Below, piece by piece: positions 32,489-40,849 of a stretch of 60,061 bases of DNA. This stretch comes from an uncultured Sandaracinus sp. (GTDB lineage Bacteria; Myxococcota_A; Polyangia; Polyangiales; Sandaracinaceae): assembly GCA_903828805.1 (NCBI GenBank), contig CAIKNO010000651.1, positions 1 through 60,061 on the forward strand, written 5' to 3'. Position 1 is the stretch's first letter. Each line of letters opens with the position of its first letter. The translations under genes were made by a program, and so were the position numbers. The notes beneath the pieces are model-generated. The model was not told where the DNA came from. It ran no database searches and saw only the letters and a list, made by a program, of their open reading frames with translations.

Positions 32489-34054
32489 TCAGCCGGGAAC
32501 GCTGGAGCGTGAGGTCGTGGCCGTCGCCGATGGTGTCGCCGATGGTGTCGACGAGGGCGCCGCGGACGGAACGGCGCGCGACCGTTCGGGCTGCGACACC
32601 CCGCTCGGTCCGGCCAGCGCCGCGCTCGAGGTGGCCGGATCGACGGCGCCGCCGAGGCGGGCGCCCACCACATCCACGACGACCTCGAGAAGCGCCTCTA
32701 GCTTCTCGGATGCCGACGATGCGCCGCCGCCGTACGTGACCCGCCACGTCGTGCCCCGCACGCCCGGCACGGGAAGCTCGTACACGACGCCGCCCATGGC
32801 CGCGGCCTCGTCGCCCCACGACCACGCCAAGGGTCCGCCGACGAGCTCGACGCGCATCGCGCCGCCGGGAGCCAAGGCCTGTTCGGCGACTTCGCGCAGG
32901 AACGTCGTCGAGTCCGCCGCAGTGCTCGACAAGATCTGCGGCAGCGCGCGACGCAGCGCGTCGACCGCAGGCGTCGCGGCAGGCTCGCGCCGGAGGACCT
33001 TGAACTGAAAATAGCCCGCGAACCGCGCGGCTCCGAGGACGACCAGCGTGGCCGTCGCGATGGCGACGCCCGCCTGCCAGTCCTTGCCGAAGGCGGCGAC
33101 CAGCGCGGCGATGCAGGTCAGCACGCTCGACCCGTGGAGCAGGAGCACCGCGCGGCGATGCGTCAGCCCGAGGTCCAGGAGCCGGTGGTGAATGTGCCCG
33201 CGATCGGCCGAGAAGATCGGTCGGCGCGACAGGAAGCGACGCACCATCGTCAGCAGCGTATCCGTCAGCGGGATCCCGAGCGCGACCATCGGCACGAGCA
33301 ACGACACGACGGTGCTCTCCTTCTGTCGACCCGTGAGGAGCGCGGCCGCACCGATGCTGTATCCGAGAAAGAGGCTCCCGGTGTCGCCGAGGAAGATGGT
33401 CGCCGGGTTGAAGTTGTAGAAGAGGAATCCGAGCACCGCGCCACCGAGGGCGCCGTTCAACACGAACGCGACCTGGTTGTCCGTCGTGTAGGCGACGATC
33501 GTGTTCGTGATCGCGGCGAACAGGACGATGCCGCCAGCGAGGCCGTCGAGGCCGTCGATCAGATTGACCGCGTTGACGAACGCGAGGATCCACGCGACCG
33601 AGATCAGGTAGCTGACGACCGGGCCGAATTCGAAGTCGCCGATCCACGGCAGATCGAAGGCCTCGATCCGCGCGCCTGCGCTCCACGCGACGGTGGCCGC
33701 CGCGCACTGGGCGGCGAGCTTCTTCTTCGCGCCGAGCGCGACGACGTCATCCCGCGCGCCGACCGCCGCGATGAACAGCCCTCCGGCGAGGTAACCGAAC
33801 ACCGGCCACGTCGCGGCCTCGAACGAACCCCCTTCGCGAGTGGCCCACCACCACGCGGCCCCGAGGCCCGCCACGAAGCCCACCACCACGGCGATCCCGC
33901 CCATCCGTGGGGTGTCGCGCACGTGCACTCGGCGGCCGCCCGGTTGGTCCACGGCCCCGAGTCGACGCGCAAGCATCTTGACCGCGGGCGTCAAGACGAC
34001 CGCGGTCAGCAGCGCGGTGGCGACCGCGATCATCGCGTGCGGAAGGTAGGTCAC
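32489..34054 (-). CDS. WecA/MraY-type polyprenyl-phosphate sugar-1-P transferase with C-terminal extension
   Basis: 521 residues from the GTG at 34054 (ATG at 34033 is an alternative). Multi-pass membrane enzyme: DTPRMGGIAVVVGF, VNAVNLIDGLDGLAGGI (metal-binding Asp pair), FLGDTGSLFLGY and the WecA-type HIHHRLLDLGLTHRRAVL. It should start the repeat unit by moving a HexNAc-1-phosphate to undecaprenyl phosphate. Residues about 350-521 are an extra soluble domain with a beta-rich part (VVYELPVPGVRGTTWRVTYG) and a Ser/Ala/Thr-rich tail, absent from ordinary WecA. Confidence 0.85.
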   Translation of the reverse strand: MTYLPHAMIAVATALLTAVVLTPAVKMLARRLGAVDQPGGRRVHVRDTPRMGGIAVVVGFVAGLGAAWWWATREGGSFEAATWPVFGYLAGGLFIAAVGARDDVVALGAKKKLAAQCAAATVAWSAGARIEAFDLPWIGDFEFGPVVSYLISVAWILAFVNAVNLIDGLDGLAGGIVLFAAITNTIVAYTTDNQVAFVLNGALGGAVLGFLFYNFNPATIFLGDTGSLFLGYSIGAAALLTGRQKESTVVSLLVPMVALGIPLTDTLLTMVRRFLSRRPIFSADRGHIHHRLLDLGLTHRRAVLLLHGSSVLTCIAALVAAFGKDWQAGVAIATATLVVLGAARFAGYFQFKVLRREPAATPAVDALRRALPQILSSTAADSTTFLREVAEQALAPGGAMRVELVGGPLAWSWGDEAAAMGGVVYELPVPGVRGTTWRVTYGGGASSASEKLEALLEVVVDVVGARLGGAVDPATSSAALAGPSGVSQPERSRAVPSAAPSSTPSATPSATATTSRSSVPG

Positions 34055-34130
34055 GGGGACGATGGTTCGTTGCGGTGGGTCGCCTGGGCGTTCACTTCGG
34101 GCCGACGAAAACCACGGCACCCACCTGCCG

Positions 34131-35273
34131 TCAAGTCGGCCTCCGCGGCCCACGCTCCGCCAGCAGACGTTCGTAGATGGCGAGGTGGGCGTCGACGACG
34201 GCCGCGCGCGAGAACTCGGCCCGCGCACGGGCCGCCCCGGCCTGCCCTCGTCGGTCTCGCTCCGCAGGGTCCGCGAGCGCCCCGGCGATGGCGTTGGCCA
34301 GCCCGACGGCGTCCCTCGGGGGGACCAGCCACCCGGTGACTCCGTCCTGCACCGCGTCACGGCACCCGGCGACGTCCGTGGACACGCACGCGCGCCCCGA
34401 CGACGCCGCTTCGAGCAGCGCGAGCGGAAGCCCCTCGCGGTACGACGGAAGCACGACGAGCGCGGCCTGCGCGAACACCGCCGGCATGTCGTCTCGATGT
34501 CCCCACCACTCGACGACCCCCTCGCGCACCCACGACTGCAGCGTCCCAAGAGGAATTCGCGTGGGGTTGGTGTCGTCGAGCCGGCCGACGAGCGCGAATC
34601 GGGCCCGACCGCGCAGGCGTCGCGCCGCGTCCACGAACTCCCCCACGCCCTTGTCCCACAGCATGCGTGCAGGCAGCACCACCGTGGGCACGTCCGTCGT
34701 CGGCTGCGCGGTGCAGGGGAACCTTTCCGGGTCGACCCCCGATCCGGCGATCTTCTCGGTCTGCTCGGGACGCACGAGCCGGGCCCCGGTGAACACCGAC
34801 CGGTCGTCTTCGTTCTGGAAGATCGTGGTGCTCCGTGGATGCGACAGCGCGCCGCGGTACGCATGCTCGATGAGGACCCGCCGGGCTCGGCCCGCGAGCG
34901 AAGGATCGAGGAAGAGCGAGCCAAGCCCGCTCACCGCGTTGACCGCGGGGATGCCGAGAACCCGGGCGACGATCGACCCGTAGAGCACGGGCTTGATCGT
35001 CACGTGATGCACCAGTGCCGGACGTTCGCGCGCGTACAGAGCGCCCACCGCGGCGAGCGTCCCGGTGTCGCGGCGGGGCGACATCCCGCCGCGATCGAAG
35101 GGAACCTCGACGATGCGCAGCCCCGCGGCTTCGATCTGGGCCGCGCCGCTGCCTGGTCCCGCCGCGACGACGACGTCGAAGCCGCTCGCCTTCGCGGCGA
35201 TGCCGATCTCGAGGCGATGCGAGACGAAGAACGAGTCCTCGTTGACGAGGAAGAGGAGCTTCTGCGTCGTCAT
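34131..35273 (-). CDS. Family 4-type glycosyltransferase (PglA/CapM-like)
   Basis: 380 residues, ATG overlapping the upstream membrane-protein stop (ATGA). N-terminal LLFLVNEDSFFVSHRLEIGI is typical of the PglA/WbnH-like group, followed by HHVTIKPVLYGSIVARVLGI and NAVSGLGSLF. C-terminal donor site: PSYREGLPLALLEAASSGRA, with the EGLP...E pattern. Members often add HexNAc to a lipid-linked sugar, so it may act second after the WecA-like enzyme. Confidence 0.82.
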   Translation of the reverse strand: MTTQKLLFLVNEDSFFVSHRLEIGIAAKASGFDVVVAAGPGSGAAQIEAAGLRIVEVPFDRGGMSPRRDTGTLAAVGALYARERPALVHHVTIKPVLYGSIVARVLGIPAVNAVSGLGSLFLDPSLAGRARRVLIEHAYRGALSHPRSTTIFQNEDDRSVFTGARLVRPEQTEKIAGSGVDPERFPCTAQPTTDVPTVVLPARMLWDKGVGEFVDAARRLRGRARFALVGRLDDTNPTRIPLGTLQSWVREGVVEWWGHRDDMPAVFAQAALVVLPSYREGLPLALLEAASSGRACVSTDVAGCRDAVQDGVTGWLVPPRDAVGLANAIAGALADPAERDRRGQAGAARARAEFSRAAVVDAHLAIYERLLAERGPRRPT

Positions 35274-36556
35274 GCAGAGCGCGCCGCCCCCGCGGTTCGA
35301 CGCCGTGCGGCGAGCGCTCCCCGGGCCGCCATCCCGGCTTCCTTCACCGCCGGCAGCCCGCGCACCGCCAGCACGGAGCCGAGCATGATGATGGGGATCC
35401 GCTGGCGCACGATGAGTCCGATGTTGGCCATGGTGGTCGCGTAGGCCACCGTCAGCGGCACGACGACCGCCAGGAACATCAGCAGGGTCCCGCGGTCGTC
35501 GTCCCACATTCGACGGGCCGCGCGGCCTCCTCGGAACAGGAAAAACGTGCCGATGAGCGCATCGATCTTGCCGACCTGGAAGCCGACGGACGTCGAGCGA
35601 AAGTCCCAAAGAAATGGGGAGAACAGGGTGTAGATGAGCTTGAGCGGGAAGGCGAGCCAGGGGTTCATGCCGGTGAAGACCACGCCGGAACCACCCCGCT
35701 GATTCCACGCCATCGCGACGTCGGAGGTGGCCCGCTCGTAGGTGTTCACCCCGACGTCGAGCGCGGTGTCGGCGACCTGAGTCGCGATGAGCACGAGTCC
35801 CGTCGCGACGATGAACGAGGACGCGATCACGATGCGGGCGTTGGCACCCTGCCTCACCCCGAGCAGGCTCAACGCGATCGGCGCGCTCACGAGGAACACC
35901 AGATAGAAGCGCACGTACCAGAGCGCCCACAGACAGAGCCCGCCGAGCGCGAGATCCACAGGATTGAAACGCTCTGCGAGCCGGAACGCCACGAGCACCG
36001 CGCTGACGACGAGGAACGCCGAGAGCCCGTCCTTGAACGTGTCGGCGGTGTGGAAGACGAACGCCGGGCTGAAGTACATCGCCAGCGCCACCACCCGCGC
36101 GTCCGACTCCCGGCCCCCGATCATCCGACCGAGGCGGACGAGATGAATGCAGGTGACCGCGGCGAGGAATGCCACGAGGCCCACGCATGCGATCCGGCTC
36201 ATCTCGCCGCCGTTCAGCCACGCCACGACCGCATACACGTGAACCGCGAGCATCGCGTTGCTCGCCTCGGGGATGTCGATCGTCTCCGCGCTGACCCACT
36301 GGAATCCCTGGGCATTCCAGATCTGCGCGACCATCCACGCGGACAATTCGTAGACACCGGCATCTCCGGAGGAACCCCGTCCGTGGGAGAACAAGTTGAG
36401 GTTCCGGATGGCGCCGTTGGCCAGCAAGCGCAGCACGAAGCCGCCGAGGAACCACCAGGGGAACTGCCGGGCCACGGGGGTGTCCTCGGCCACGACCTGG
36501 CGGGCCAGGAGGAACGTCGCGAGCGCGAAGAGCGGCACGAGGAGATAGACGATCAC
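35270..36556 (-). CDS. Multi-pass membrane protein, candidate repeat-unit polymerase (Wzy-like)
   Basis: 428 residues from a GTG overlapping the asnB stop (GTGA). About 10-12 hydrophobic helices. Features: large loop near residues 50-90 (FSHGRGSSGDAGVYELSAWM), then SPAFVFHTADTFKDGLSAFL, a segment with the lysine-aspartate pair common in polymerase-like membrane proteins, and WYVRFYLVFLVSAPIAL. No named family is certain. Location between a glycosyltransferase and an amidotransferase in a Wzx/Wzc cluster suggests a Wzy polymerase; a membrane glycosyltransferase is the alternative. Confidence 0.55.
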   Translation of the reverse strand: MIVYLLVPLFALATFLLARQVVAEDTPVARQFPWWFLGGFVLRLLANGAIRNLNLFSHGRGSSGDAGVYELSAWMVAQIWNAQGFQWVSAETIDIPEASNAMLAVHVYAVVAWLNGGEMSRIACVGLVAFLAAVTCIHLVRLGRMIGGRESDARVVALAMYFSPAFVFHTADTFKDGLSAFLVVSAVLVAFRLAERFNPVDLALGGLCLWALWYVRFYLVFLVSAPIALSLLGVRQGANARIVIASSFIVATGLVLIATQVADTALDVGVNTYERATSDVAMAWNQRGGSGVVFTGMNPWLAFPLKLIYTLFSPFLWDFRSTSVGFQVGKIDALIGTFFLFRGGRAARRMWDDDRGTLLMFLAVVVPLTVAYATTMANIGLIVRQRIPIIMLGSVLAVRGLPAVKEAGMAARGALAARRRTAGAARSA

Positions 36557-38511
36557 GGCGCCCCTCCACCCTCTGGGCGTCGCCGATTCGCCGATTCGCC
36601 GCGCGTCAGCTCCACCTGCCACGCCCGGTACGAGAGCACGTCCCAGAGCGCCAGCCCGGCCTCCTCCCGACCGTCGAGGTGCGCGTGCCATCGGGCCAGG
36701 ACTCGGTCCGCGTCGAGCCCCGCGCCGTCGAGGGCGGATCGCTCGAGGAGCGACTCGGCCCAGCCCCGGAGCGGGCCCCTCAACCATGCGCCGATGGGCA
36801 CGCTGAAGCCGGTCTTCGGTCGCTCGAAGAGCCTCCGCGGAACCCGGCGGGCGAGCAATTCACGCAGGGCCCACTTGCCCTTCCCCCCCCGGATCTTCAT
36901 GCGCTCCGGGAGCCGCGCGGCGAGCTCGACGACCCGGTGGTCGATCAAAGGCACCCGTGCTTCCAGGGCCACGGCCATGCTCGCGCGATCGACCTTCGTC
37001 AGGATGTCGTCTGGCAGATACTCGAGCAGGTCGCGCACCACCAGGCGCGTGCGGGCGTCGAACGCGGCCGGCAAGGGCTGCGAGGGTGACCTCGTCGCCA
37101 TGGCCATGGGCGAGGGGTTCCACTGCCGTCTCAGGGCCGCGTGCAGTCCGTCGATCCCCTCCGCGCGCATCCCACGCGCGGCCTTGTGGAGCTTGTCGCC
37201 CAGCAGCCGTGTCCTCGGCAAGGGCGGGCTGAACGTGGAGGCGAGCCCGTCCCACGTCGATTGCGGGACGGCCTCGAGCAGGCGGGCCACCGATCCGCGC
37301 CACGACGCCGGGACCCGCCGCGTCAGCTCGGCGACCCGAGGTCCCCAGAGGTATCGGTTGTACCCGCCGAAGACCTCGTCTCCCCCGTCCCCGGACAGCG
37401 CGACCGTGACGTGCCGACGGGCGAGCTGGCACACGAGAAACGTGGGGATCTGCGAGCTGTCCGAGAACGGCTCGTCGAAGATCGTCGGGAGCCGCGGGAT
37501 GACCTCGAGCGCTTCGGCCGCGCCGAGCCGGAACGCGGTGTGCCGGGTCCCCAGCACGCGCGCGGTCTCCTCGGCGAACGAGGACTCGTCGTACGCCGCG
37601 TCGGTGCTGCCGATGGAGAACGTCTGAAGCGGCGAGGACGCGACCTCCTGAGCGAGCGCGACGACGAGCGACGAGTCGATGCCCCCCGAGAGGAACGCTC
37701 CGAGCGGCACGTCCGCGAGCAGCCTCAACCGCACCGCGTCCTTCAGGGTCGCCTCGATCGCGTCGAGCAGGCTTCGATCGTCGCCCGCCAGCGGGGACGC
37801 CTGTCCCTCGAGAAAGACCGCACGAGGATCCCAGAAGCGGCGCTCGACCGGCGCGGCCCCGGGGGCCGAGAACGTCGCGATCGTGCCCGGCAGGAGCTTG
37901 CGCGCGGCCCGGTGGATGGTCCACGGCGCCGGAACGCAGCTCGTCTCGAAGAACGCGCTCAGCGCCTCGGGATCGACGGAGGTGTCGAACCTCGGATGCG
38001 CGCGGAGCGCATGCAGCTCCGAACCGAAGAGCAGCGCGCCGTCCGTGCTCCGCCCCCACACGAGCGGCTTGATCCCGAGCCTGTCGCGGACGAGATGCAG
38101 CGCCCTGGCCTCGCGATCCCAGAGAGCGAGCGCGAACATGCCGACGAAGCGGACGACCGCGCCATCGACGCCCCACGCTTCGAACGCCGCGAGCAGCGTC
38201 TCGGTGTCCGAGCTGCCGCGCCACGCGACCCCCGGCAGTTCGCGGCGAAGCGCGAGGTGGTTGTAGACCTCGCCGTTGAACACGATCTCGTAGCGTCCGG
38301 AGGGCGACCTCATCGGCTGTCGACCTTCCGGAGACAGGTCGAGGATCGCGAGGCGTCGATGGCCGAGCACCACGCCCGCGCGCGTGTCCACCGAGAGGTC
38401 CGCGTCGTCGGGCCCTCGCGGCGTCAACGCGTCTCGCATCGAGACACCGATGGCCGCGAGCTCCTCGAGGTCCGCGGCGCCGGCGTGCCAGAGTCCTGCG
38501 ATGCCACACAT
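36553..38511 (-). CDS. asnB: AsnB-type glutamine-dependent amidotransferase
   Basis: 652 residues. Glutaminase domain with Cys2 (MCGIAGLWHAG), TPRGPDDADL and IVFNGEVYNHLALR; synthetase domain with GAFLSGGIDSSLVVALAQE, SGDGGDEVFGGYNRYLWG and LTKVDRASMAVALEARVPL. Closer to the classical asparagine synthetase/exopolysaccharide amidotransferase group than the copy at 28137. It probably amidates a sugar acid in the polymer; free asparagine synthesis cannot be excluded. Confidence 0.83.
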   Translation of the reverse strand: MCGIAGLWHAGAADLEELAAIGVSMRDALTPRGPDDADLSVDTRAGVVLGHRRLAILDLSPEGRQPMRSPSGRYEIVFNGEVYNHLALRRELPGVAWRGSSDTETLLAAFEAWGVDGAVVRFVGMFALALWDREARALHLVRDRLGIKPLVWGRSTDGALLFGSELHALRAHPRFDTSVDPEALSAFFETSCVPAPWTIHRAARKLLPGTIATFSAPGAAPVERRFWDPRAVFLEGQASPLAGDDRSLLDAIEATLKDAVRLRLLADVPLGAFLSGGIDSSLVVALAQEVASSPLQTFSIGSTDAAYDESSFAEETARVLGTRHTAFRLGAAEALEVIPRLPTIFDEPFSDSSQIPTFLVCQLARRHVTVALSGDGGDEVFGGYNRYLWGPRVAELTRRVPASWRGSVARLLEAVPQSTWDGLASTFSPPLPRTRLLGDKLHKAARGMRAEGIDGLHAALRRQWNPSPMAMATRSPSQPLPAAFDARTRLVVRDLLEYLPDDILTKVDRASMAVALEARVPLIDHRVVELAARLPERMKIRGGKGKWALRELLARRVPRRLFERPKTGFSVPIGAWLRGPLRGWAESLLERSALDGAGLDADRVLARWHAHLDGREEAGLALWDVLSYRAWQVELTRGESANRRRPEGGGAP

Positions 38512-38523
38512 CGGCGTGGTCCG

Positions 38524-40812
38524 TCAGGCGTCGGCGCCCGGGCGCTCCTGGCCCCCGTCGTTCGAGGCGCCCGGCATCGGCTCGGCATCGTCGGTGTCCG
38601 ATGCGTAATAGCCCTTGTCGCGGCGGTAGTAGTAGTAACGAGCGCCGGAGTAGTAGCCGGCTTGCCCACGGGGATCGACGCCGTTGACGATGGCGCCGAT
38701 GATGTGCGCCCCGACATCTTGCAACTGCCTCAGCATCGCCCGGACGGCGTGGCGCGTGGTCTCGCCCGGCCTCGCGACCACGATGACCCCGTCGACCTGA
38801 GGGCCGAGCACGGCGGCGTCGATGACGGCCCCCAGGGGCGGGCTGTCGAAGAGCACCACGTCGTAGCGATTCCGGGCGTCGACGAGCATCTGCTTGAACG
38901 ATTCGCGGTGCAGCAACTCCGCAGGGTTCGGCGGGATCGGCCCCGACGAGAGCACGTCCACGCCCGGCACGCTGCTCGACTGCACCGCGTCCGCGAACGC
39001 GAGCTGGCCCGCGATCACCGGCGTGACGCCGCCGATGTTCTTCAGGCCGAACGCGCGGTGAACGCGTGGGCGCCTGAGGTCGGTGTCGATGACGAGCACC
39101 TTCTTGCCGCTCTGCGCGAGCGAGATGGCGAGGTTGGCCACGATGAGGGTCTTGCCCTCGCGCGGGTTGGCGCTGGTGACCGCGATCACCTTGCGCTCGC
39201 TGTCGCCGGTCATGAACACGAGGTTCGTGCGGATGGTCCTGAAATTCTCGGCGATCGAAGAGAGCGGCTGGTGGTGCGTCACCAGATCGCGCCCGGCATC
39301 GCTCACGTCGTCGCGTCCACGTCGCCGCGCGCGCTGCCCCGCGCGTTCGCGCGCCTCGTCCATCGTGGGCAGGACGCCGAGCACGATGGCACCGTACTCC
39401 TCGAACTCCTCGACCGAGCGGATGCGCGAATCGAGCCGACCGAGAATGAACGCGAGCAAGAGTCCGATGGAGAGGCCGAACGCCGCCCCGACCCCGATGT
39501 TCAGCGGCACCCGCGGACTCACGTACCCGCCCGGAGGAAGCGCCCGATCGACCATCCGAACGAAGGTGGTCCGCAGGGCCCGGGTGACGTCGGCCTCGGT
39601 CGTCCGCTGCAGCACGACCTCGTAGAGCTTCTCGTTGTTGTCCCGCTCGCGCGACAACCGGGTGTATTCGATCTCCCTCATGTTGAGGTCGAGGCCCGCT
39701 TGCTGCGCCTGGTCCAGGGCCGAGCGAAGGCCGCCCTCGGTCACGACCGCTTGCCGCACGTCGGCCTCCGCGGCCCGCATCATGCCCGAGAGCTCGCCAC
39801 GCAGTTGCGACCGAAGCGCCTCGATCTGGGCTCGAAGCTCCTGCATGCGGGGGTGATTCGGCCCGTAGCGCTCCTCGAGGCCGTCCTGCTCGGCGAGCTT
39901 CTCCCGCAGGGCTTCCCGGAGCCCCTGAAGCGTCTCGACGTCGATGAGGGCCGAGGCCTGGGCCTCGACGTCGTCGTCCGAGAGCAGCGTCCGCAATCGG
40001 GCCACGCGGGCCTGCAGTCCGATGCGCTGCGTCCGGGTCTCCGTCAACGCCGTGCTGAATCGCTCGATCTCCTGCGCGACGAGGTTCTGCCGGTCCTCGA
40101 GGGACACCGACAGCACGTTGTGCTCGATCTTGAACGAGTGGAGTGCGAGCTCCGAACCCTCGAGCTGACCACGCAAGGAGTCGAGCTGCTCGCCGAGCCA
40201 CTCGAGCGCGGTGACGGTCGAGCCGAGGCGGTCCTCGAGCGTCTTCTCGATGTAGACCTCCGCGATGGTGTTCGCGATGAGCGCTGCGCGCTCCGGATCG
40301 GTGTCGCGCACGTGAAGGAGAACGAGCCGTGTGCCCTGCACGTCCTCGATGCTGATCCGCCCTTGCAGCATCGCCGCCGCCTCGGTGACGGACATGCCTT
40401 CCCACGAGGACGACACCATCGTGGGTTCGAACAAGAAGGAGCGCTGTCGCTGCAGCCCCAGGCGCTGGACGACGCGCTCGGCGACGACCCGGCTGCTCAT
40501 CACGCGCTCCTGCGTCGCGAAGAACTCACGGCTCATCCAGAAGTTCGCCATCGGCGAGGCGACGTCGTCGATGTCGTTGCCGAGCGGACGAGGGGGATTC
40601 GGATCGAACTCGATGGTGCAGGTCGCCTCGAAGATCCGGGGCTGGCGCACGGTCCACGCCGTCACGCCGGCCGTCGCGCCCGAGAACATCAGGAGGACGA
40701 GCCACCAGTTCACCCGGGCGCTTCGAAGGAAGTCGCCCAGGCCATCCTGGGCCATGCTCCGCGAAGGGGTGCGCGGGGGCTGGCGCACGGCCTGCTCCGA
40801 GGATTCGCTCAT
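38524..40812 (-). CDS. wzc: Polysaccharide co-polymerase with BY-type tyrosine kinase domain (Wzc-like)
   Basis: 762 residues. N-terminal Wzz domain with membrane helix (VNWWLVLLMFSGATAGVTAW), long periplasmic coiled-coil part (about residues 180-400), second membrane helix near residue 440, and a cytoplasmic kinase: Walker A SANPREGKTLIVANLA (Lys554), Walker A' VLVIDTDLRRPR and Walker B VVLFDSPPLG. The C-terminus (residues 720-736, YYSGARYYYYRRDKGYY) has eight tyrosines, the expected autophosphorylation cluster. Controls chain length and export of the polymer at the inner membrane. Confidence 0.9.
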   Translation of the reverse strand: MSESSEQAVRQPPRTPSRSMAQDGLGDFLRSARVNWWLVLLMFSGATAGVTAWTVRQPRIFEATCTIEFDPNPPRPLGNDIDDVASPMANFWMSREFFATQERVMSSRVVAERVVQRLGLQRQRSFLFEPTMVSSSWEGMSVTEAAAMLQGRISIEDVQGTRLVLLHVRDTDPERAALIANTIAEVYIEKTLEDRLGSTVTALEWLGEQLDSLRGQLEGSELALHSFKIEHNVLSVSLEDRQNLVAQEIERFSTALTETRTQRIGLQARVARLRTLLSDDDVEAQASALIDVETLQGLREALREKLAEQDGLEERYGPNHPRMQELRAQIEALRSQLRGELSGMMRAAEADVRQAVVTEGGLRSALDQAQQAGLDLNMREIEYTRLSRERDNNEKLYEVVLQRTTEADVTRALRTTFVRMVDRALPPGGYVSPRVPLNIGVGAAFGLSIGLLLAFILGRLDSRIRSVEEFEEYGAIVLGVLPTMDEARERAGQRARRRGRDDVSDAGRDLVTHHQPLSSIAENFRTIRTNLVFMTGDSERKVIAVTSANPREGKTLIVANLAISLAQSGKKVLVIDTDLRRPRVHRAFGLKNIGGVTPVIAGQLAFADAVQSSSVPGVDVLSSGPIPPNPAELLHRESFKQMLVDARNRYDVVLFDSPPLGAVIDAAVLGPQVDGVIVVARPGETTRHAVRAMLRQLQDVGAHIIGAIVNGVDPRGQAGYYSGARYYYYRRDKGYYASDTDDAEPMPGASNDGGQERPGADA

Positions 40813-40849
40813 CCGGGGGCTCCGAGGGTTGAACGCAGGGTGCGCCGAG

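Noticed and set aside
3077-38511. Lasso-peptide-like gene set (PqqD, HprK-like kinase, ABC exporter, AsnB)
   Set aside because: No transglutaminase-like leader peptidase and no precursor were seen, and the AsnB genes lie more than 20 kb away inside a polysaccharide locus with polysaccharide neighbours.
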